From Paraburkholderia sediminicola (GTDB lineage Bacteria > Pseudomonadota > Gammaproteobacteria > Burkholderiales > Burkholderiaceae), in assembly GCF_902859805.1 (NCBI RefSeq), contig NZ_CADIKC010000001.1, positions 620,001 through 684,000 on the forward strand: a stretch of DNA of 64,000 bases, read 5' to 3'. A program made the translations under genes and the position numbers. Every line of letters starts with the position of its first letter. Within the stretch, counting starts at the first letter, position 1. Shown piece by piece: positions 53,991-62,592 of this stretch. The notes under the pieces were generated by a model. The model was not told the DNA's origin. It ran no database searches and was given only the letters and a program-made list of their open reading frames with translations.

Positions 53991-54200
53991 TCAGTGCGCG
54001 ACGCCGAAAAATGCTTCCGCACCTTCGGCCGGCGTGAGTCCCACTCTGAAATACCCCTCAAGCCGTTCAGCCATCATGTCGTTCATGATGAATGGCGGAC
54101 AGAGGAAGCCAACCGAAACGGCATGGTCGTACCATGCCAGCATCCATGCGCGCAGACCTGCTTCGTCCGGCGAAAATCCATTCGACAGGTCTTCAGCCAT
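53991..54200 (-). CDS. Small hypothetical protein
   Basis: 69 aa, acidic, with aromatic-rich AWMLAWYDHAVSVGFLCPPF and a glycine/alanine-rich end. Its ATG at 54200 overlaps the stop of the preceding minus-strand frame by 8 bp, which suggests a two-gene unit. No family is recognised. Confidence 0.55.
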   Translation of the reverse strand: MAEDLSNGFSPDEAGLRAWMLAWYDHAVSVGFLCPPFIMNDMMAERLEGYFRVGLTPAEGAEAFFGVAH

Positions 54201-54504
54201 GCGCTGCCTCCTTCGCCATTGTCTCGCCGTTCTGCGGCAACACGGCGGCGCTCATCGCAGGACGAGCGTCGCCGGGCGGAAACACATGCCAGATTCCGTC
54301 GCTGTGGCGAAAGAAAAACAGCGCGAGCGAACCACCCGGCCGTTGCACTTCGAGGCACACACGACGAGTCCGGCCAGATCGTGAGCGATGTATCGACAGC
54401 ACGCGGACCGACTGGCGGCATTCCGTGCCAAGCAACTTTCCAACGATCCCACGCAACGATTTCTCTGCCACGATGTCTGCACTCCATAATGCAAGTGAAG
54501 TCAT
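54193..54504 (-). CDS. Small hypothetical protein
   Basis: 103 aa. Two features look protein-like: a basic strand-rich section (SVRVLSIHRSRSGRTRRVCL, EVQRPGGSLALFFFRHSDGI) and a Pro/Gly turn before the end (WHVFPPGDARP). It overlaps the following 69-aa frame by 8 bp. No domain and no clear ribosome binding site; the region is accessory in appearance. Confidence 0.5.
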   Translation of the reverse strand: MTSLALWSADIVAEKSLRGIVGKLLGTECRQSVRVLSIHRSRSGRTRRVCLEVQRPGGSLALFFFRHSDGIWHVFPPGDARPAMSAAVLPQNGETMAKEAAHG

Positions 54505-54834
54505 CGTAAGGTGCTGGAAGCGGCGGTTCCGTCGGGAGCACCGGATAGTTCATTAAGGAACGGCTGATTCGTACGTCAGGATTCCCTTAATTCAACCGCT
54601 GCGCCGACTAATACAGCTTCATTTTTTCGACGGCGAGGCGGTGTCTGATCGCGTAGCGGTCGGTTCAGACCACCGGTGCGCCGAATCGGCAGAGAAAACA
54701 CAGGCAACATATAGGGATTTCCTGACACGAAGTTCAGCATCGACCGGCCCTTCTTTCTTGATGTCCTGACAGCGCTGCGATAACTATCCACATAGGATGA
54801 AGACTCGTCAATCGTCCTGTTGCTGAGCGTGGCC
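54505..54834. other. Intergenic region
   Basis: 330 bp with lower GC content, including an imperfect TTAAGGAA...TTCCCTTAA repeat (54554-54592). Frames on both strands lack protein character. A sequence of this kind could be a remnant at the edge of an insertion; I see no full element. Confidence 0.4.
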
Positions 54835-55143
54835 ATGGTTCCGTATCTGTCTGAACGCGAAAATGCGGTTGAGCATATCAACGCGAAGTGCATCCACCTG
54901 TTCGATCTGTGGTGCGAAAGCAGGAGCGTCGTGCCGCTGACGTATCTGTTGAAAGGCTGGCCACTCACGAACAGCGATCCCGAGGCCATCCGGCGCCTTG
55001 GCAATGCGCTGCGCGATCTCAGACGACACCATCTGCTTGACACTAACGGCGCGTCATTTCAGGAGCTCTGCGAGTTATCCGATTGCGTCGAAGACCTGCT
55101 TGTTCTGTCGGCCATGACTACCTGGGCGATGAACAGCGGGTAG
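54835..55143 (+). CDS. Small hypothetical protein
   Basis: 102 aa from the ATG at 54835 (TTG at 54820 and GTG at 54829 are alternatives). It is helical and rich in Leu, with NAKCIHLFDLWCESRSVVPL, TYLLKGWPLTNSDPEAIRRL and a cysteine-containing ELCELSDCVEDLL. I recognise it only as a type of small Burkholderia protein with no known function. It lies 57 bp upstream of the transposase-domain fusion gene, in the same direction, and could be co-transcribed. Confidence 0.65.
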   Translation: MVPYLSERENAVEHINAKCIHLFDLWCESRSVVPLTYLLKGWPLTNSDPEAIRRLGNALRDLRRHHLLDTNGASFQELCELSDCVEDLLVLSAMTTWAMNSG

Positions 55144-55200
55144 CGTGAACGCGGATATCAAACCCGCGTAACGCGACTGGTATGGGATGGGGGAAATAGC

Positions 55201-56043
55201 GTGCAGTTAAACGAAATCAGTGACGAAGAGTGGCTTCTGCTGGCGCCCGTTCTATCGGATGACGTCATCGTTCATGGGCAGCGTGGCCGGCCTCGCGCGC
55301 AAGTTCGTCTGGTGGCGAATGCCGTGCTGTGGGTACTGGTGACAGGCGAGCCCTGGTCCAAGTTGCCGAACATCTATCCGTCGGTGCCGACGTGCCGGTC
55401 ACGCTTCGAAAAGTGGCGTAGGAGCGGCGCCCTTGCCGAAATGCACGGGCTTCTTTCGAGCCGCGGCCGCACGTTCCGTTGCGGTCCGGATGGCCTGCTG
55501 GAACCGCAGCATATCCAGCCCCGCTCCATCGACCGTCAATCCAAGGACGAGGGCCTCCGCAAGGTGTTCTGGACAAGTCAGGCGTCGTGGCAAACACCGC
55601 ATGGCGCACGCCAGCCGCCCCATACCGTGGATACGTTCACGCAAGTCGCACAGCAGCTCCAGGATTCTTCGCGTGTTGTGCCTGATCGCGTCGAATCCCG
55701 CACCTCGATGAATACCCCTCAATCCATCCACCGGCCTGCCTCGCCGTGGATGGGCCTCGCCTCGCAAGGCAAGCGCGAATCCGACCCGCGCGGCTACGTC
55801 ATCTACGTTGCGGCCGATCGGGTTGCGAACGCCCGGTTCCGAGGATGGGCCGAGATCGTGCGGGAAGCGCAGCGCGTCGCCCGTTCGGGGCTTATCGGTC
55901 CGAGCTTCACGAGCTTCGAGGCTGCGCAGCAGTACGCGCTCGAATGGGCCCGGAGATGGATCGACGAGGAAAGCGACGTAGAACGAGACGATAACAGCGC
56001 CGAGAATTGCGATTCATGGCAACGAAAAGTCCGTTCCGGGTGA
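55201..56043 (+). CDS. Fusion of a transposase-type helix-turn-helix domain and a Burkholderia small domain
   Basis: 280 aa from a GTG start with GGGGGAAA upstream. Residues about 1-90 match the N-terminal DNA-binding part of IS5-type transposases (LNEISDEEWLLLAPVLSDDV, GRPRAQVRLVANAVLWVLVT, LPNIYPSVPTCRSRFEKWRR). No DDE catalytic domain follows; instead there is a poorly ordered linker and, at about 195-265, a domain with GYVIYVAADRVANARFRGWA, then SFTSFEAAQQYALEWARRWI, the same architecture as the 77-aa protein at 37558. It looks like a domesticated DNA-binding protein, not an active transposase. Confidence 0.7.
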   Translation: MQLNEISDEEWLLLAPVLSDDVIVHGQRGRPRAQVRLVANAVLWVLVTGEPWSKLPNIYPSVPTCRSRFEKWRRSGALAEMHGLLSSRGRTFRCGPDGLLEPQHIQPRSIDRQSKDEGLRKVFWTSQASWQTPHGARQPPHTVDTFTQVAQQLQDSSRVVPDRVESRTSMNTPQSIHRPASPWMGLASQGKRESDPRGYVIYVAADRVANARFRGWAEIVREAQRVARSGLIGPSFTSFEAAQQYALEWARRWIDEESDVERDDNSAENCDSWQRKVRSG

Positions 56044-56117
56044 GCAACGCCTAGGCGGCGTGTCCGTGAGATTCGCCGCACAGGCGTCACGGCGCGGTAG
56101 GCAATCGATTTTTTACC

Positions 56118-57080
56118 TCAGTGACTTGCACCAGTCACCAGTTGCAGCGGCGTCTCAATGGCCCGCGACAAATCGCTCTGCTTTCTATGTTCAGTGACCG
56201 CCTTCAATGCCACGTCGACGCCGAACACAGCCTGCCGGTCCGCAAACTGGTTCATCGTCGCGAGCACGCGGCCGTCGAGGAGCAGCGGTTTGATCGCGTC
56301 GCTGTCGTTGTACCCGGTGACGTAGACGCCGCCGGTTCTCCCCGCGTCGCGAATGGCATCCACCGCCCCCATCGCCATATTGTCGTTGCCGCACATCAAC
56401 GCACGGATCTGCGGATAGTCTCCCAACATCTTCGACGCCGCGTCCCGTCCTCTCCCATAGTCCCAGTCGCCGGCCTGGATGGCGACGATCTTCATGCCGG
56501 CCGCGTTCATTGCTTCCTTGCTGCCGGCCGTGCGTTGCTGCGCATTGCGGTCGGCGGAAATGCCTTCGATGATCCCGACCTGATCGCCCGCCTTGAGCCG
56601 CCCCGCGAGATAATCGCCCACCTGCTTCGCGCCGTTGTGATTGTTCGGACCGACGAAGGGTACGGAAATATGGGCGGCGTCCTGCGACGCGTCGTCGAGC
56701 GGGTTATCGATCGTGACCATGATGATGCCGGCCTTGATACCCCGCGCCACGACCGCTGTCAGCGCCTTCGAATCAGTCGGCGCGATGACGATCGCGTTCA
56801 TCCTCGCTTTGATCAACTCGTCCACCATCCGGATCTGCGCGGCAGTGTCGTGCTCCGTTGCCGTGCCGCGAATGGTCAGGCCGAACTGCGACGCAAAATG
56901 CTTCTGATAATTCTGCGCGGCGTTCGCCATTGCTACGGTGAACGGATCAGTCATCGACTTCAATACGAGGGCGATTTTCAGCTTGCCGCCCTGCATGGCG
57001 TCGACACGAGCCGTACCTGTCAAGCCTGCCGCAGCAAGCGTGCCGGCAACCAGCACGCGGCGGCGCATCCTCTGCGTCAT
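56118..57080 (-). CDS. Orphan ribose-type sugar-binding protein
   Basis: 320 aa from the ATG at 57080 (AAGGAGAG upstream). An export signal with RMRRRVLVAGTLAAAGLTG precedes a type 1 periplasmic binding protein: KIALVLKSMTDPFTVAMANA, AIVIAPTDSKALTAVVARGI, GIIMVTIDNPL, ALMCGNDNMAMGAVDAI and VYVTGYNDSDAI. No permease or ATPase gene is nearby. It starts 34 bp after the stop of the LRR kinase gene on the same strand, so the two appear to be co-transcribed, an unusual pair. It may feed a chemoreceptor or a remote transporter. Confidence 0.87.
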   Translation of the reverse strand: MTQRMRRRVLVAGTLAAAGLTGTARVDAMQGGKLKIALVLKSMTDPFTVAMANAAQNYQKHFASQFGLTIRGTATEHDTAAQIRMVDELIKARMNAIVIAPTDSKALTAVVARGIKAGIIMVTIDNPLDDASQDAAHISVPFVGPNNHNGAKQVGDYLAGRLKAGDQVGIIEGISADRNAQQRTAGSKEAMNAAGMKIVAIQAGDWDYGRGRDAASKMLGDYPQIRALMCGNDNMAMGAVDAIRDAGRTGGVYVTGYNDSDAIKPLLLDGRVLATMNQFADRQAVFGVDVALKAVTEHRKQSDLSRAIETPLQLVTGASH

Positions 57081-57114
57081 TGATTGTCTCTCCTTGGGCC
57101 ACATCGACGACGGA

Positions 57115-58485
57115 TCAAACCACCGCAAACGCTGCAGTGTCCCGATCGCCGGCGCCCATTAGCTGCCGCAGAACGGCAGCGATTTCGTCGAACAGCGGCC
57201 GGCTGCCGATATCCTCGTTCAGGCAATTCTCTTTCAACGTCACCAGCTGCGCTGCGATGTCCGCTTCCGCAGCCAGCCAGTCGCATCGATCGATCAACTC
57301 CTCGAGCAGACAACCATACGCTCTGACTTCCAGCCGCTGCAGCGCCGAGCGGAAATCTCGATCATCAGACGCGTAGAAAGACGCCGCGCCAAAATCGCCC
57401 AGCAATGCGCGACCCTGCCCGCCATGCAGAATATTGTGCGCGTACAGATCACCATGCATCACACCTTGCCGATGCAGATGACACGCTGCCGACGCCATGC
57501 CGTATGCAAGGCGTAACACCGCAGCCAACTCAAAGCGCGTGTCGGCATCGTAGACGTCACGCGTGCATGATTCGAGGCTCGGCGGTCCGGCAAGGTTCGT
57601 GAATTGCGGGTCGATCAGTTCCATCACCAGACCATGCGTGCCCGCCGGATGGTCCTTCACCTTGCCTACCACCGGAATCAGATTCGGGTGATCGCCGGCA
57701 CGAATGCAGGCCGCCATCTCGCAGTCCGGCAATCCATCGCTCGTCACCGCGCCCTTGAACAACTTGACGGCCACGGGCCTACTCGCATGCTCACGATGAG
57801 CGAGAAGCGCCGCGCGATAAATGACACCGGAGGCGCCCTCGCCTAACTGCTGTTCGAGTTGCAACTCATCCCATCGAATATCGGCACTCGGCGTATCGAT
57901 GAGTGCCGACGTCTCCAGCGCTTCGCTGAACGGATTGCCGGCGAAAGCCAGCCAGGAAAGCCGTGGCAAGCGCAACAACCATGCAGGCAGCTCGCTGAGT
58001 TGATTCGCCGCGAGACGCAGCAGTTCAAGCCGCGAGCAGGCGGCCAATTCCTCTGGCAGTGTGCGCAACCGGTTACCGGCAAGCATCAACTTCTGAAGTT
58101 GCGAGCAGGCGCCGATTTCCGCGGGCAGTGTGTCGATCTCGTTGTCCGTGAGAATCAGCCAGCGCAGCAGCGGCGGCAGCGATCGACCCGACACCGTGCG
58201 AATGCGGTTCGCCTTGAAACCGACCATGCTCAGTTGCGAACACTGCCCAAGGACTTCCGGCAATTCAGTGAAGGGATTGTCAGACGCAAAAATGATGCGC
58301 AGCTTGCTCAACCGTGGCAAATCGTCGGGCAGCTTCGAGAGTGCATTGCCCGATAGATCGAGAATTTCCAGCGTGTCGGCCAGGTCGAAAATCTCGCGTG
58401 GAAATTCGCTCAGCCCGCACGCCAGTTTGAGTCGGCGAGTACCCGCCAGTTGTCCGGCCCGCAGTTGTTCGAGGGTGGTTGTCAC
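57115..58485 (-). CDS. Leucine-rich-repeat protein kinase
   Basis: 456 aa. Residues about 15-190 hold seven or so leucine-rich repeats (LEILDLSGNALSKLPDDL, LRWLILTDNEIDTLPAEI, LQKLMLAGNRLRTLPEEL). A eukaryote-like kinase domain follows (about 205-440): glycine loop GEGASG (215-220), Lys241 in VAVKLFKG, the catalytic loop HGDLYAHNIL with Asp346 and Asn351 (HGD in place of HRD) and GDFG with Asp364. No membrane segment or secretion signal is seen. It may be an intracellular signalling kinase or an effector; the target is unknown. Confidence 0.88.
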   Translation of the reverse strand: MTTTLEQLRAGQLAGTRRLKLACGLSEFPREIFDLADTLEILDLSGNALSKLPDDLPRLSKLRIIFASDNPFTELPEVLGQCSQLSMVGFKANRIRTVSGRSLPPLLRWLILTDNEIDTLPAEIGACSQLQKLMLAGNRLRTLPEELAACSRLELLRLAANQLSELPAWLLRLPRLSWLAFAGNPFSEALETSALIDTPSADIRWDELQLEQQLGEGASGVIYRAALLAHREHASRPVAVKLFKGAVTSDGLPDCEMAACIRAGDHPNLIPVVGKVKDHPAGTHGLVMELIDPQFTNLAGPPSLESCTRDVYDADTRFELAAVLRLAYGMASAACHLHRQGVMHGDLYAHNILHGGQGRALLGDFGAASFYASDDRDFRSALQRLEVRAYGCLLEELIDRCDWLAAEADIAAQLVTLKENCLNEDIGSRPLFDEIAAVLRQLMGAGDRDTAAFAVV

Positions 58486-58697
58486 AGTGGTAGAGAAGAG
58501 TTCCGGTTGCCTGTAAGCGATGCGCCGAGGGTATCAATTCTACTGAGTCGCGGGCCGCACGCGGAATTGGATAGCAAGATCCGGCGTGACCTCGGCGAGG
58601 ACGAGGGTTAAGCTGTCAGGTATCGGAGCCATGGCAGAGCGGGTTCGCAGCCTCGCATGAAGCCATCTCAGTCTCCAGCCAGTCAGGAACCAGCAAA

Positions 58698-59336
58698 GTG
58701 ACATACGCATACAAGTTGATGAAATCGCCCGTCGGCGAACTGAAGCTCGTGGCAAACGGCAACCGGCTCGCCGCCATCCTGTGGGAAAACGACAAGCCGA
58801 ACCGGGTGCGCCTGCCGGAAATAATCGAGGCGGATGACCGCCCGATCCTGATCGAAACCGAGCGGCAATTGAACGAATATTTTGCCGGGACGAGAGACCG
58901 GTTCGACCTCGAACTCGACTTCCAGGGAACGGACTTTCAGAAGAAGGTTTGGGCGGCGCTCCTGACGATTCCGTTCGGCGAGACGCGCAGCTACTCGGAC
59001 ATCGCCACGCAAGTCGGGAACATCAATGCAGTGCGCGCGGTGGGCGCGGCGAACGGCAGAAATCCGATCTCAATCGTGGCACCGTGCCATCGCGTGATCG
59101 GCGCGTCCGGCGATCTGACAGGTTTTGCGGGCGGACTGACGAACAAGATGTTTCTTCTGTCGCTGGAAGCCGGGCAGACCTCGCTGGAAGCGGCTGCGGA
59201 TTCGAATGCCGCTGAGGCCACTACACCGGCAGCGGCTTCAGGCGCGACGCCGGGAACGGTCGTCAAGGAAGCGGCTGTGAAACAGGCACGCCCGGCGCCA
59301 AGCCGTGGGACCCAGCACTCGTTGTTCGGCAACTGA
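58698..59336 (+). CDS. ogt: Methylated-DNA--protein-cysteine methyltransferase
   Basis: 212 aa from a GTG start (AGGAA about 9 bp upstream). The suicide alkyl acceptor is Cys130 in IVAPCHRVIG; the helix-turn-helix FGETRSYSDIATQVG (about 93-107) and the arginine-finger region NPISIV are conserved. It repairs O6-alkylguanine. The C-terminal about 50 residues (Ala/Thr/Pro-rich) are an extra, probably disordered tail not usual in Ogt. It is divergent from the LRR kinase gene. Confidence 0.93.
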   Translation: MTYAYKLMKSPVGELKLVANGNRLAAILWENDKPNRVRLPEIIEADDRPILIETERQLNEYFAGTRDRFDLELDFQGTDFQKKVWAALLTIPFGETRSYSDIATQVGNINAVRAVGAANGRNPISIVAPCHRVIGASGDLTGFAGGLTNKMFLLSLEAGQTSLEAAADSNAAEATTPAAASGATPGTVVKEAAVKQARPAPSRGTQHSLFGN

Positions 59337-59495
59337 GTGGATTGGATGCAAAGGTCGCGATATTGCGAGGCGGCGTTCAACGCCGCCTGACGCACCACTT
59401 CGCCAATGCCACAGGTTCTGCTCGCATAAACGCTCATCGGCCACTTCATTTCAACAATACTTGAAATGTGAAAACGATCAGCGTATCGTTCGGCC

Positions 59496-59822
59496 ATGGA
59501 CTCGAACCTTGTTGTACGCGCCTTGGGCGCGCTCGCTCATGAATCGCGGCTGGCGATCTTCCGTTTGCTGGTCGTCGCGGGGCCGGATGGTATGGCCGCG
59601 GGTGAAATCGCGCAGCAGCTCGGACTTTCCCCATCAAGCCTCTCCTTCCACCTCAAAGACCTGTCACATGCCGAGTTGGTGACACCCCGGCAGGACGGGC
59701 GCTTCATCATCTATTCGGCCAATTTCGATTCGATGACGGACCTGATCGGCTTCCTGACCGAAAACTGCTGCGCCGGCGCACCATGCGCCGCGAGCGAGCT
59801 TCCCGGCTGCTGCGAAAAATGA
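59496..59822 (+). CDS. arsR: Arsenic-responsive ArsR family repressor
   Basis: 108 aa. The winged helix is AAGEIAQQLGLSPSSLSFHL, KDLSHAELV. The C-terminal cysteines Cys91, Cys92 and Cys97 (NCCAGAPC), plus a CC pair at 105-106, are in the arrangement of ArsR proteins that bind As(III) near the C-terminus, as in Acidithiobacillus, and not in the DNA-binding helix as in E. coli. It is the first gene of the ars operon; the stop overlaps the acr3 start (ATGA). Confidence 0.93.
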   Translation: MDSNLVVRALGALAHESRLAIFRLLVVAGPDGMAAGEIAQQLGLSPSSLSFHLKDLSHAELVTPRQDGRFIIYSANFDSMTDLIGFLTENCCAGAPCAASELPGCCEK

Positions 59823-60889
59823 GCACGACCAACTCAATGGCGCGCGGCGCACCGCCGGCGATTGGATTCTTCGAGCGTTACCTGACCGTCTGGGTAGCGC
59901 TGTGCATCGTAGGCGGCATCCTGGTCGGGCAACTGCTTCCGCAACTCTTCCAGGCGATCGGCCGCATGGAAATTGCGCAGGTCAATCTTCCAGTTGGCGT
60001 GTTGATCTGGGCGATGATCATTCCGATGCTGGTCAAGATCGATTTTGCCGCGATGACGCAGGTAAAAAGCCAGTGGCGCGGTATCGGCGTGACCTTGTTT
60101 GTGAACTGGTTCGTCAAACCATTTTCGATGGCGTTGCTTGGCTGGATTTTCATTCGGCATGTATTCGCGCCTTGGCTTCCTGCGAATCAGCTCGACAGCT
60201 ATATCGCCGGTCTCATTCTGCTGGCCGCCGCGCCCTGCACGGCAATGGTGTTCGTCTGGTCGCAACTCTGCAAGGGCGACCCGTATTTCACGCTGTCGCA
60301 AGTGGCGCTCAACGACGCCATCATGATCGTGGCATTCGCGCCGCTCGTCGCCCTCCTGCTGGGTTTGTCGGCGATTACGGTGCCATGGGACACACTTATC
60401 GTTTCGGTCGGCTTGTACATCGTCATCCCTGTCATCCTTGCCCAGTTTTTACGCCGCCATCTGCTAGCCAAGGGCGACGCGTATTTCCAGCAGGCAGTCG
60501 CGCATCTCGCGCCCTATTCGATCAGCGCGTTACTGGCAACCCTCGTATTGCTGTTCGCTTTCCAGGGGCAGGCAATACTCAAGCAACCCCTGGTCATCGC
60601 GATGCTCGCGGTGCCGATTCTGATTCAGGTGTTCTTTAATTCCGGCCTCGCCTATCTGCTCAATCGCCGGCTTGGCGTTGCGCATTGTGTTGCCGGTCCG
60701 TCGAGTCTGATCGGCGCAAGCAATTTCTTCGAGCTTGCTGTGGCCACGGCGATCAGCCTGTTTGGATTTCATTCGGGTGCCGCGCTTGCAACAGTCGTCG
60801 GCGTGCTGATCGAAGTGCCGGTAATGCTGTTAGTGGTCGGCGTCGTCAATCGTTCGCAGCACTGGTACGAGGCAAAAACACAGCGTTAA
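59819..60889 (+). CDS. acr3: ACR3-type arsenite efflux transporter
   Basis: 356 aa, about ten membrane helices. The ACR3 cysteine motif is AAAPCTAMVFVWSQLCKGDP and is followed by TLSQVALNDAIMIV; GASNFFELAVATAI is the second conserved repeat. It exports As(III) by proton exchange, and is of the ACR3 type, not the E. coli ArsB type. The ATG at 59819 overlaps the arsR stop by 4 bp, so translation is coupled. Confidence 0.94.
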   Translation: MSTTNSMARGAPPAIGFFERYLTVWVALCIVGGILVGQLLPQLFQAIGRMEIAQVNLPVGVLIWAMIIPMLVKIDFAAMTQVKSQWRGIGVTLFVNWFVKPFSMALLGWIFIRHVFAPWLPANQLDSYIAGLILLAAAPCTAMVFVWSQLCKGDPYFTLSQVALNDAIMIVAFAPLVALLLGLSAITVPWDTLIVSVGLYIVIPVILAQFLRRHLLAKGDAYFQQAVAHLAPYSISALLATLVLLFAFQGQAILKQPLVIAMLAVPILIQVFFNSGLAYLLNRRLGVAHCVAGPSSLIGASNFFELAVATAISLFGFHSGAALATVVGVLIEVPVMLLVVGVVNRSQHWYEAKTQR

Positions 60890-60901
60890 AGGACACCGTA
60901 T

Positions 60902-61324
60902 ATGAACGTTACGATCTATCACAACCCGGATTGCGGCACCTCACGCAATACGCTCGCCATGATTCGCAATGCCGGCATCGAGCCAGAGGTCATCGAGTAT
61001 CTGAAGAACCCACCTGATCGGGCCACGCTGAAGGACCTGATCGAACGCGCCGGGCTCACCGTGCGTGCAACCCTGCGCGAGAAAGACACGCCGTATGCCG
61101 AACTCGGCCTCGCGGAGGGATCCTTGAGCGATGAGCAATTGCTCGATGCGATGCTCGCGCATCCGATCCTCATCAATCGCCCCATTGTGGTGACCCCGCT
61201 CGGCGTGCGTCTATGCAGACCGTCCGAAGTCGTTCTCGATATCCTGCCCGCACCACAACAGGGGGCGTTTATCAAAGAGGATGGCGAGCATGTGATCGAC
61301 AGCGCGGGACGGAGGGTTCGTTGA
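60902..61324 (+). CDS. arsC: Arsenate reductase (glutaredoxin-coupled)
   Basis: 140 aa. The catalytic Cys11 lies in [15 protein letters not shown], and the C-terminal Arg cluster is at [15 protein letters not shown], as in the plasmid R773-type ArsC that reduces arsenate to arsenite with glutathione and glutaredoxin. It stands 12 bp after acr3 and shares the TGATG junction with arsH. Confidence 0.96.
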   Translation: MNVTIYHNPDCGTSRNTLAMIRNAGIEPEVIEYLKNPPDRATLKDLIERAGLTVRATLREKDTPYAELGLAEGSLSDEQLLDAMLAHPILINRPIVVTPLGVRLCRPSEVVLDILPAPQQGAFIKEDGEHVIDSAGRRVR

Positions 61325-62097
61325 TGTCCGGGAATCTGCCTAACATCAGCGCCCCACATTTCCACGCGCCGGATCTGCAGAAACTCGCATTGCACGCGGT
61401 TTCGCAGCACGCCCCGCGAATTCTGCTGCTGTACGGGTCGTTGCGCCCCACTTCGTTCAGCAAGCTGCTCACGCTCGAAGCCGAACGCATCCTGCGCCAA
61501 TTCGGCGCTGAAACACGTGTCTTCGATCCGCACGGCCTGCCGGTCACGGACAGCGTAGCGGCCGATCATCCGAAGGTCGTCGAACTACGCAAACTGTCGG
61601 AATGGTCGGAGGGACAGGTGTGGTGCAGCCCGGAGCGTCACGGTACGCTCACGGCGGTATTCAAGAATCAGATCGACTGGTTGCCGCTTGAAAGCGGTGG
61701 CGTGCGCCCCACGCAAGGACGCACGCTCGCGGTGATGCAGGTATGTGGCGGCTCGCAATCGTTCAACGCCGTCAACGCGTTACGCGTGCTGGGCCGGTGG
61801 ATGCGGATGGTGACGATCCCCAATCAGTCGTCGGTGCCGAAGGCGTATCAGGAATTCGACGCCGACGGCAGAATGAAACCCTCCGCCTACTACGATCGCG
61901 TCGTTGACGTGATGGAGGAGTTGTACAAGTTCACGTTGCTGGTGCGCGACCGTTCGGATTACCTGACCGATCGTTACAGCGAGCGCAAGGAAGCGCATCC
62001 GGAACTGGCGAGCGCGTTGGCGGCCAACGCGATGGTTCATGAAGCAGCGAGCGCTAACGCCGACAGCAACGACAGCGACAGCAGCGAAACAGAGTGA
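61324..62097 (+). CDS. arsH: ArsH, NADPH-dependent FMN reductase
   Basis: 257 aa from the ATG at 61324, overlapping the arsC stop by one base (TGATG). Flavodoxin-like fold with the FMN phosphate loop [14 protein letters not shown] and [20 protein letters not shown], the ArsH signature. It oxidises trivalent organoarsenicals. A Ser/Asp-rich C-terminal tail ([11 protein letters not shown]) is present. It closes the arsR-acr3-arsC-arsH operon. Confidence 0.95.
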   Translation: MSGNLPNISAPHFHAPDLQKLALHAVSQHAPRILLLYGSLRPTSFSKLLTLEAERILRQFGAETRVFDPHGLPVTDSVAADHPKVVELRKLSEWSEGQVWCSPERHGTLTAVFKNQIDWLPLESGGVRPTQGRTLAVMQVCGGSQSFNAVNALRVLGRWMRMVTIPNQSSVPKAYQEFDADGRMKPSAYYDRVVDVMEELYKFTLLVRDRSDYLTDRYSERKEAHPELASALAANAMVHEAASANADSNDSDSSETE

Positions 62098-62191
62098 CGC
62101 CAGCAGCACTCGGCAGTGCTAACCCTGGCGCTCGCGGCGCATAAAGCTCCTATCCTTAAGATGCCCTTTGGGCGTCAACCAGGAGAATGAC

Positions 62192-62497
62192 ATGCGCATG
62201 CTACTCAATATACGTATTCCGCACGAACCGTTCAACACGCTAGTGCGCGATGGCACTGCAGGCGAAGTGATAGGGCGAATACTTGAAGATATCAAACCAG
62301 AAGCCGCCTACTTCACCGAGCAGAACGGAACACGTGGCGCGATACTTATCGTGAACCTCGACGATCCATCGGGAATTCCGGCACTCGCGGAACCATTTTT
62401 TCTGAAGTTCAACGCGGACTGCGAGATGCGCGTCGTCATGTTGCCGCAGGACCTCATGAAAGCCGGCCTGGATAATCTCGGCTCAAAATGGAAGTAA
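62192..62497 (+). CDS. Conserved hypothetical protein (dimeric alpha-beta barrel-like)
   Basis: 101 aa from the ATG at 62192 (AGGAGA 5 bp upstream). The order of strands and helices (MRMLLNIRIPHEPFNTLVRD, ILEDIKPEAAYFTEQNGTRG, AILIVNLDDPSGIPALAEPF, FKFNADCEMRVVMLPQDLM-like) suggests a ferredoxin-like, dimeric alpha-beta barrel fold. I do not recognise a function. It is separate from the ars operon by about 95 bp that include a short inverted repeat (AGCACT/AGTGCT). Confidence 0.72.
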   Translation: MRMLLNIRIPHEPFNTLVRDGTAGEVIGRILEDIKPEAAYFTEQNGTRGAILIVNLDDPSGIPALAEPFFLKFNADCEMRVVMLPQDLMKAGLDNLGSKWK

Positions 62498-62524
62498 CGT
62501 ATACGTTCGTATCAAACGATGAAC

Positions 62525-62562
62525 TTGCCGTCTGCGGTTCATAAGACGCACCCAGACGGCAA
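62525..62562. terminator. Inverted repeat between convergent genes
   Basis: TTGCCGTCTG and CAGACGGCAA, perfect 10-bp arms with an 18-nt loop, between a plus-strand and a minus-strand gene end. No T-run, so terminator function is only suggested by position. Confidence 0.4.
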
Positions 62563-62592
62563 CGCGCGCAAAGGCGCGGACGCGTGCTCCGA

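Noticed and set aside
54576..55043. A 155-codon minus-strand frame
   Set aside because: Ser/Arg-rich, antisense to the better-supported gene at 54835-55143, no ribosome binding site.
55201..55500. An intact IS5-type insertion sequence
   Set aside because: Only the N-terminal helix-turn-helix part is present; no DDE domain, no terminal inverted repeats and no target duplication were seen.
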